In this document: positions 23,547 to 28,578 of the stretch, piece by piece
Numbering within the stretch: position 1 is the stretch's first letter
Layout of the letters: every line of letters begins with the position of its first letter
Assembly (NCBI GenBank): GCA_040386295.1
Contig: JAZKFR010000029.1
Span: forward strand, 1 to 28,578
Reading direction: 5' to 3'
Source: JAZKFR01 sp040386295
Lineage (GTDB): Bacteria > Pseudomonadota > Gammaproteobacteria > Burkholderiales > Rhodocyclaceae
Length of the DNA: 28,578 nt
Program-made: the position numbers and the translations under genes
The notes under the pieces: model-generated
What the model saw: only the letters and a program-made list of their open reading frames with translations
Databases searched by the model: none
Told to the model about the DNA's origin: nothing

Positions 23547-23810
23547 ATGACTGAACACAGCCTACTTGAATTCCCCTGCGCTTTTCCGCTCAAAATCATG
23601 GGCGCCGCAAGCGAAAATTTGGCGCAAACCGTGCTCGCCATTGTGCATAAACACGCGCCTGACTTTGACGGCGCCAGCATGGAAATGCGTGCCTCGCGCG
23701 GAGGCAAATACCTGAGCCTGACGTGTACGATTCAAGCCAGCTCGCAAGCGCAACTCGATGCTTTGTACCGCGAACTGTCGGGGCATCCAATGATCAAATT
23801 TGTGCTCTGA
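23547..23810 (+). CDS. ybeD: YbeD family protein (DUF493)
   Basis: This is a small cytoplasmic protein of 87 residues from the DUF493/YbeD family, with a ferredoxin-like alpha-beta fold resembling regulatory ACT domains. Recognisable parts are LLEFPCAFPLKIMG at the start, then SRGGKYLSLTCTIQASSQAQLDALY in two pieces, and the ending LSGHPMIKFVL, all typical. Its molecular function is not established; it is widely found immediately before lipB, as here, and a role linked to lipoate synthesis is inferred from that position. The start has no strong ribosome-binding site. lipB begins 10 bases after the stop, or overlaps if a GTG at 23800 is used. Confidence 0.93.
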   Translation: MTEHSLLEFPCAFPLKIMGAASENLAQTVLAIVHKHAPDFDGASMEMRASRGGKYLSLTCTIQASSQAQLDALYRELSGHPMIKFVL

Positions 23811-23820
23811 CGCAACCAGA

Positions 23821-24513
23821 ATGAAGCAAATAGAGCTGGAACACGCACAGGCAGAAACAAAACCGACCCTGACGATACGCCATTTAGGTCGCATTGATTA
23901 CTTGAGCAGCTGGCAAGCCATGCTTGAGTTCACCGCGAACAGAAGCAGCGCAAGCGGCGACGAATTATGGTGTTGCGAACATCCTGCGGTGTATACCTTG
24001 GGGCTGGCGGGCAAGGCAGAGCATTTGCTGCAAGACATCGGTATTCCGCTGATTGCATCTGACCGTGGCGGACAAATCACTTATCACGGCCCTGGCCAGG
24101 TGGTGATTTATTTGCTGCTCGATTTAAACCGGCGCCAACTCAAAGTGCGCGAACTGGTTGCGCGAATGGAGCAGGCAGTGATCAAACTACTGGCCAAACA
24201 AGGGGTAAGCGCTGTGCTGCAAGCCGGCGCACCTGGGGTTTATATCCGCCAGAGTGACGCTGATGAGCACAATGGCAAAATTGCCGCCCTCGGTTTGCGT
24301 GTCAAGAAAGGCTGCTGTTATCACGGGCTGAGCCTGAACGTAGACATGGACTTGACGCCGTTTAAGGCGATCAATCCTTGTGGCTACGCTGGCATGCCGG
24401 TCACGCAAACGCGCGATTTGGGCTTAGCGCTGACGCCCAAGCTGGCCGCTGAGGCCTTGATCGCTGAGCTAAAGAATCAACTTGAAGACCATGAAAAAGG
24501 AAGAACAGAATGA
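23821..24513 (+). CDS. lipB: Octanoyl-[ACP]:protein N-octanoyltransferase
   Basis: LipB transfers octanoate from acyl carrier protein to the lipoyl domains of 2-oxoacid dehydrogenases and the glycine cleavage H protein, the first step of de novo lipoylation. The 231-residue protein has DRGGQITYHGPGQ (81-93), the catalytic lysine Lys153 in GKIAALGLRVKKG, and the thioester-forming Cys187 in INPCGYAGM. The Lys-Cys spacing of 34 is the same as in E. coli LipB. GLSLNVDMDLTPF is also conserved. The ATG at 23821 is preferred; a GTG at 23800 would overlap ybeD. The stop overlaps the lipA start by four bases (ATGA), so the two enzymes are translationally coupled. Confidence 0.96.
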   Translation: MKQIELEHAQAETKPTLTIRHLGRIDYLSSWQAMLEFTANRSSASGDELWCCEHPAVYTLGLAGKAEHLLQDIGIPLIASDRGGQITYHGPGQVVIYLLLDLNRRQLKVRELVARMEQAVIKLLAKQGVSAVLQAGAPGVYIRQSDADEHNGKIAALGLRVKKGCCYHGLSLNVDMDLTPFKAINPCGYAGMPVTQTRDLGLALTPKLAAEALIAELKNQLEDHEKGRTE

Positions 24514-25487
24514 GTGAGGCCGGGGTAAAACAAAAGGGTGAGGCGAAAACAGCCCGCATTCCCATCAAAATTGTGCGCAGCGAAGAAGCATTGCGCAAAC
24601 CTGCCTGGATTCGCGTCAAGGCGGGCAATGACAGCGGCCGCTTTGGCGAAATTAAGCGTTTACTGCGCGAGCAAAAACTGCACACAGTGTGTGAAGAAGC
24701 TGCCTGCCCGAATATCGGCGAATGCTTCGGGCGCGGCACCGCGACCTTCATGATCCTCGGCGATATTTGCACGCGCCGCTGCCCCTTCTGCGATGTGGGG
24801 CACGGCAAGCCCTTGGCGCCCGACGTGAACGAACCGCAACATCTAGCCGATAGCGTGGCGCAGCTGAAGTTGCGCTATGTGGTGATCACCAGCGTAGACC
24901 GTGACGATCTTCGTGACGGCGGCGCGCAGCATTTCGTGGAGGTGATCAGCGCTGTACGCCAGAAATCGCCGAGTACGACGATTGAAACGCTGGTGCCCGA
25001 TTTTCGTGGGCGTATGGACATTGCGCTCGAAACGCTGGGCAAAGCGCTGCCCGATGTGCTTAACCACAATATGGAAACCGTGCCACGCCTGTACAAACAA
25101 GCCCGTCCCGGCGCCGATTACGCGCATTCGCTGGCCTTTATGCAGGGTTTTAAACAGCGCTATCCGCAGATTCCAACCAAGTCCGGCTTGATGGTGGGGC
25201 TGGGCGAAACGGACGAGGAAATTCTCGAAGTCTTGCGCGATCTGCGTGCCAACCAGGTTGACATGCTGACCATAGGCCAATACTTAGCGCCGTCGAATCA
25301 CCATCTCCCCGTCGCCCGCTACGTCCATCCCGACACCTTCGCTATGTACGAACGCGAAGCCAAAGCCATGGGCTTTAGCGGCGCTGCCTGCGGACCGATG
25401 GTGCGCTCTAGCTACTGGGCTGATGAGCAAGCGCACAGCGCCGGGGTGGAAGACGCGCTACCGCTAGAGCTCAGCGTGACAGAGTGA
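24510..25487 (+). CDS. lipA: Lipoyl synthase
   Basis: LipA is a radical-SAM enzyme that inserts two sulfur atoms into the octanoyl group attached by LipB, sacrificing its auxiliary iron-sulfur cluster. The 325-residue protein has the auxiliary-cluster cysteines 61, 66 and 72 (CEEAACPNIGEC) and the radical-SAM motif with cysteines 87, 91 and 94 (CTRRCPFC). The C-terminal RSSY motif provides the auxiliary-cluster serine. LNHNMETVPRLYKQARPGA and KSGLMVGLGETDEE are also typical. Length is that of the family. The start overlaps the lipB stop. An inverted repeat without a T-run lies 21 bases after the stop. Confidence 0.97.
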   Translation: MSEAGVKQKGEAKTARIPIKIVRSEEALRKPAWIRVKAGNDSGRFGEIKRLLREQKLHTVCEEAACPNIGECFGRGTATFMILGDICTRRCPFCDVGHGKPLAPDVNEPQHLADSVAQLKLRYVVITSVDRDDLRDGGAQHFVEVISAVRQKSPSTTIETLVPDFRGRMDIALETLGKALPDVLNHNMETVPRLYKQARPGADYAHSLAFMQGFKQRYPQIPTKSGLMVGLGETDEEILEVLRDLRANQVDMLTIGQYLAPSNHHLPVARYVHPDTFAMYEREAKAMGFSGAACGPMVRSSYWADEQAHSAGVEDALPLELSVTE

Positions 25488-25508
25488 GCTAGAGGGCGGC
25501 CCGCAAGG

Positions 25509-25561
25509 AATCGAGAAGCTGTTTGGCCGGATGCTCGGTCAGCTATTCCGCCTTCTCGATT
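25509..25561. other. Inverted repeat in the lipA-rep gap
   Basis: AATCGAGAAG (25509-25518) and CTTCTCGATT (25552-25561) are a perfect 10-bp inverted repeat around 33 bases, with an inner CTG/CAG pairing (25519-25521 and 25540-25542). No T-run follows. It could slow or end lipA transcription or fold in the rep leader, 79 bases before the likely rep start. Confidence 0.6.
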
Positions 25562-25639
25562 GAGCCAACTTGCAGCATTTTTAAGCGCAGCAAAACCCCA
25601 ATTTCTCTGAACGACAAGCCCTTTGCCCAACGCTTTTTC

Positions 25640-27643
25640 TTGAGTCTCAACATCAAACATCCACTCAACCCACCACAACGTGAAGCGGTGCGCTATCTCG
25701 ACGGACCGCTGCTGGTTCTGGCTGGCGCCGGATCGGGTAAGACGCGCGTCATCACGCAAAAAATCGCCTACCTGATTGAGGAATGCGGATTTAGCCCAAA
25801 TCACATCGCGGCGATTACCTTTACCAATAAAGCCGCGCGTGAGATGCAGACACGGGTCGATCAATTGCTCGTCGGTAAACCGTCAAAAGGCTTGATCATC
25901 GCCACTTTTCACTCGCTCGGCATGCGCATTTTGCGTGCCGAAGCGAGCACGCTAGGCTACAAACCCAAGTTCTCGATTTTTGATTCGACCGACTGTTTTG
26001 GCATCGTCGCCGAACTTTCTGGCAGCGTAGACAAGGCGACCATTCGCCGCCTGCAGAGCATTATTTCCAATTGGAAAAACGCGCTGATCAATCCAGACCA
26101 GGCGCTTAAGCAGGCAGTAGACGAGGGGGAAGCCTTGGCTGCGCGCGCCTACGCGAGTTATTCCGCAACGCTCAAAGCGTATCAAGCAGTCGATTTTGAC
26201 GATTTGATCACCCTCCCCGTCAGCCTGTTTGAGCAGCACCCGGAGATTCTCGGCAAATGGCAGAACCGCTTGCGTTATTTACTCGTAGACGAATACCAAG
26301 ACACCAACACTTGCCAGTATCAGTTGCTCAAACTCTTGGCTGGACCGCGCGCGGCATTTACAGCGGTGGGCGATGACGATCAGGCGATTTATGGCTGGCG
26401 TGGCGCTAACGTCGAGAATCTGCGCGGCTTACCGCAGGACTACCCGCAGCTTAAAGTGATCAAACTCGAGCAAAACTATCGTTCTACCGTCAGCATTTTG
26501 AGCGCAGCCAACGCACTCATCGGGCACAACACCAAGTTATTTGAGAAAAGACTGTGGTCGGATCTGGGGCAAGGCGATCCGATCCGCGTCAGCATCTGCA
26601 AAGACAACGAACAAGAAGCCGAGTCCGTCGTCATGAAACTGCAAGCGCACAAGTTTGAACATCGCAGCAGCTTTGCCGACTACGCCGTGCTCTATCGCGG
26701 CAATTTTCAGGCACGTGCGTTGGAGCAGTTCTTACGCAACCAGCGCATTCCTTATTTGCTATCCGGCGGTCAATCGTTCTTTGAAAAAGCGGAGATCAAA
26801 GACATTACCGCTTATCTGCGCTTGCTCGCCAATAGCGACGACGATCCAGCTTTTATTCGCGCGGTAACCACCCCAAAACGCGGCGTCGGCAGCAGCACGC
26901 TCGAAGCGCTCGGCAGTTACGCCGGAGGACGCCAGATTTCGCTCTTCGCTGCGGCTTTTGAACAGGGCTTTGCGCAACGTGTACAAGCGCGCCAACTCGA
27001 ACCCTTGCTCGAATTTTGCGAATTCATCAACCGCATGGAATGGCGCGCTAACCGTGAACCCGCAGGCCAAGTAATGCCCGATTTATTAAACGCGATTGGC
27101 TACGAAACCTGGCTTTACGAGCACGAAGAAACCCGTGCGGCTGATAGCAAATGGGCGAATGTGCAGGAATTTGCCAGCTGGCTGAGCAAAAAAGGGGAAG
27201 CTGATGAGAAAAGTTTGATCGAGCTGACGCAAACAATCGCCTTGATCAATCTGCTCGACAAACAAGACGAAGAGCTCGACGCCGTGCAGCTATCCACGCT
27301 GCACGCGGCAAAAGGGCTGGAATTTAAGCACGTCTTCCTCATCGGCATTGAAGAAAACATCTTGCCGCACCGCGAATCGCAAAGTGATGAAAAAATCGAA
27401 GAGGAGCGACGTTTAATGTATGTCGGAATTACTCGGGCACAACGTTCTTTACACATTAGTTATTGCGAAAAACGCAAACAGGGCAAGGAACTGATTCCCT
27501 GCGAAGCCTCGCGTTTTATTGACGAAATGGGCAAAGAACAACTGCGTTTTTCGGGCGATAAAAGTGCACAGGCACCAGACAAAGCAAGCGGCGTCGCGCG
27601 TTTAGCCGCGCTCAAGGCAATGCTAAACAAACCGACTAGCTAG
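25640..27643 (+). CDS. rep: ATP-dependent DNA helicase Rep (UvrD/Rep superfamily 1A)
   Basis: Rep is a 3'-to-5' helicase that helps replication forks pass protein roadblocks. The motifs are in order: LNPPQREAVRYLDGPLLVL (Q motif), AGAGSGKT (28-35), ITFTNKAAREM, LLVDEYQDTN, GDDDQAIYGWRGA, VIKLEQNYRS, LHAAKGLEF and EERRLMYVGITRAQ. The GDDDQ form and full-length similarity favour Rep over UvrD or PcrA. The start is unusual: no ATG or GTG lies in frame near the expected position. A TTG at 25640 gives 667 residues, close to E. coli Rep (673), but has no ribosome-binding site; a TTG at 25523 would add 39 unrelated residues. The gene follows lipA and a hairpin-forming gap. Confidence 0.93.
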   Translation: MSLNIKHPLNPPQREAVRYLDGPLLVLAGAGSGKTRVITQKIAYLIEECGFSPNHIAAITFTNKAAREMQTRVDQLLVGKPSKGLIIATFHSLGMRILRAEASTLGYKPKFSIFDSTDCFGIVAELSGSVDKATIRRLQSIISNWKNALINPDQALKQAVDEGEALAARAYASYSATLKAYQAVDFDDLITLPVSLFEQHPEILGKWQNRLRYLLVDEYQDTNTCQYQLLKLLAGPRAAFTAVGDDDQAIYGWRGANVENLRGLPQDYPQLKVIKLEQNYRSTVSILSAANALIGHNTKLFEKRLWSDLGQGDPIRVSICKDNEQEAESVVMKLQAHKFEHRSSFADYAVLYRGNFQARALEQFLRNQRIPYLLSGGQSFFEKAEIKDITAYLRLLANSDDDPAFIRAVTTPKRGVGSSTLEALGSYAGGRQISLFAAAFEQGFAQRVQARQLEPLLEFCEFINRMEWRANREPAGQVMPDLLNAIGYETWLYEHEETRAADSKWANVQEFASWLSKKGEADEKSLIELTQTIALINLLDKQDEELDAVQLSTLHAAKGLEFKHVFLIGIEENILPHRESQSDEKIEEERRLMYVGITRAQRSLHISYCEKRKQGKELIPCEASRFIDEMGKEQLRFSGDKSAQAPDKASGVARLAALKAMLNKPTS

Positions 27644-27709
27644 TACGAAATTCGGCAATTTGCTTCGCTATTCACCCCTACCCCCAACCCCACAACCAGG
27701 AAAAATCAC

Positions 27710-28330
27710 ATGGGCAATCGTCTCTCCAAAATCGTTACACGCACCGGTGACCAAGGCACCACCAGCCTCGGCGACGGCGCACGTGTCACCAAAGATGATG
27801 TGCGCATCGAAGCGATGGGGCAGGTTGACGAACTCAACTCAATGCTCGGCGTTTTACTCACCACCGAGTTGCCCGCAAGCATCGAGCCCGTCTTACGCAA
27901 AGCACTGATCGGTATTCAAAATGATCTGTTCGATTTAGGTGGCGAACTCTGCATCCCAGGCATGCAGATGGTGCACGAGGCGCACGTCAAACGCCTGGAG
28001 CAATACGTAGAAACCTTCAACGCGGACTTGTCGCCACTGAAAGAATTTATTTTGCCCGGCGGCACCCGCGCTGCTGCCGTAGCACACCTAGCGCGCACGA
28101 TTTGCCGGCGCACCGAACGCCAAGTGATACGCCTAGCCAATAGCGCTGTGGCTGGCGTCAAAGCAGAAATCAGCGCAACAGAGCGCGCCGACAGCACAGA
28201 GCCAGTCGTCTCGGTGTTTTTGCGTCAGTACTTAAACCGTTTGTCCGACCTGCTGTTCATCATCGCTCGTCTGCTAAATAAAACCGCTGGTCAGAGCGAT
28301 GTACTGTGGACGCGCATCGAATCAAGGTGA
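27710..28330 (+). CDS. cobO: Cob(I)alamin adenosyltransferase, PduO type
   Basis: The enzyme transfers the adenosyl group of ATP to cob(I)alamin, making coenzyme B12. The 206-residue protein is of the PduO/MMAB family, not the unrelated CobA/BtuR family, despite the shared gene symbol in many annotations. The N-terminal ATP-binding stretch VTRTGDQGTTSLGDGARVTK is complete. MGQVDELNSMLG, FDLGGEL, FILPGG and the arginine-rich RTICRRTERQVIRL follow, and the protein ends NRLSDLLFIIARLLN. AGGA precedes the ATG at 27710. The gene stands alone here, 66 bases behind rep; no B12-synthesis gene or B12-dependent enzyme is in the window, so it may work on salvaged cobalamin. Confidence 0.93.
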   Translation: MGNRLSKIVTRTGDQGTTSLGDGARVTKDDVRIEAMGQVDELNSMLGVLLTTELPASIEPVLRKALIGIQNDLFDLGGELCIPGMQMVHEAHVKRLEQYVETFNADLSPLKEFILPGGTRAAAVAHLARTICRRTERQVIRLANSAVAGVKAEISATERADSTEPVVSVFLRQYLNRLSDLLFIIARLLNKTAGQSDVLWTRIESR

Positions 28331-28488
28331 ATCAAGGAGATTGCCAGCAGGCTGAACGAGGTTTTGCGCGCTACACCACAATCTTTCTTGCTTTTCCAAT
28401 TTAAAGTTAAAAAACAAGCTAGTACCTTCGGCCAATAGGAAACGACATACCCCCCCTACTAGACTCGAGGCAGGACGATAGTTTTGCT

Positions 28489-28511
28489 GGCGCGCACTCG
28501 TCTTGCGCGCC
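28489..28511. other. GC-rich hairpin near the right edge
   Basis: GGCGCGC (28489-28495) and GCGCGCC (28505-28511) form a perfect 7-bp stem with a 9-base loop. It has no T-run and lies 18 bases before a possible start codon at 28530. Otherwise 28331-28529 shows no gene. Confidence 0.5.
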
Positions 28512-28529
28512 TTACGGCAGGGGGCTGTG

Positions 28530-28578
28530 ATGAAAAAACGCAAGGATGGCGTGACTAAAGCGGGCAACAACACGGGTG
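28530..28578 (+). CDS. Possible start of a small basic protein (cut by window edge)
   Basis: An ATG at 28530, preceded by CAGGGGGC at a usable distance, opens a frame reading MKKRKDGVTKAGNNTG to the end of the window. Only 16 codons are visible, so no family can be assigned and it may be a chance frame. Confidence 0.25.
   Translation, partial: MKKRKDGVTKAGNNTG

Noticed and set aside
1..28578. tRNA, rRNA, CRISPR array, prophage or classic defence genes
   Set aside because: Reading both strands I found no tRNA cloverleaf, rRNA segment, regularly spaced repeat array, integrase, or restriction/toxin-antitoxin motif.

Overview
The window reads as chromosomal DNA of a Burkholderiales-type betaproteobacterium. 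The clues are the hemA-prfA-prmC block, the dat-ybeD-lipB-lipA block, a two-gene lolC-lolD exporter and a YciA thioesterase, with moderate G+C judged by eye. Interspersed orphan genes, an IS fragment and a decaying antiporter gene suggest a reduced, host-associated genome, possibly an endofungal Burkholderiaceae such as Mycoavidus or Glomeribacter. That placement is inference; no rRNA or species marker is present.

Layout. 1-394: 5' part of an IS5-type transposase on the minus strand, cut by the window edge. 461-1912: a 483-residue orphan protein with an effector-like composition (minus), followed by 392 bases without a convincing gene. 2305-6616 (minus): lolC, lolD and aas, for lipoprotein release and lysophospholipid/fatty-acid recycling. 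6770-9294 (plus): ridA and recG. 9528-13249 (plus): three orphan genes of 857, 113 and 162 codons, closed by a strong terminator that also serves the converging genes. The last 90 residues of the 857-residue protein look like the DNA-binding part of an IS3-family OrfA, and a compound hairpin lies just behind the gene. 13367-15202 (minus): a FadL-type outer membrane porin and the thioesterase yciA. 15527-16124: a broken CPA1-type Na+/H+ antiporter. 16279-19664 (plus): hemA, prfA and prmC. 19776-21101 (minus): an intact NhaD antiporter. 21184-28330 (plus): a small AT-hook-like protein, a penicillin-binding D,D-carboxypeptidase, D-amino acid aminotransferase, ybeD, lipB, lipA, rep helicase and a PduO-type cobalamin adenosyltransferase.

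How the genes fit together. Most are housekeeping: tetrapyrrole synthesis, translation termination, lipoate synthesis, envelope maintenance and replication-fork repair. FadL, Aas and YciA together could take up, activate and recycle exogenous fatty acids and lysolipids, which would suit a host-dependent bacterium. NhaD may cover the role of the broken antiporter. The best candidate for something undescribed is the 9528-13249 orphan locus, above all the fusion of a large helical protein to a transposase-derived DNA-binding tail. Short tandem duplications of 9-18 bp recur at several places in the window, inside and between genes.
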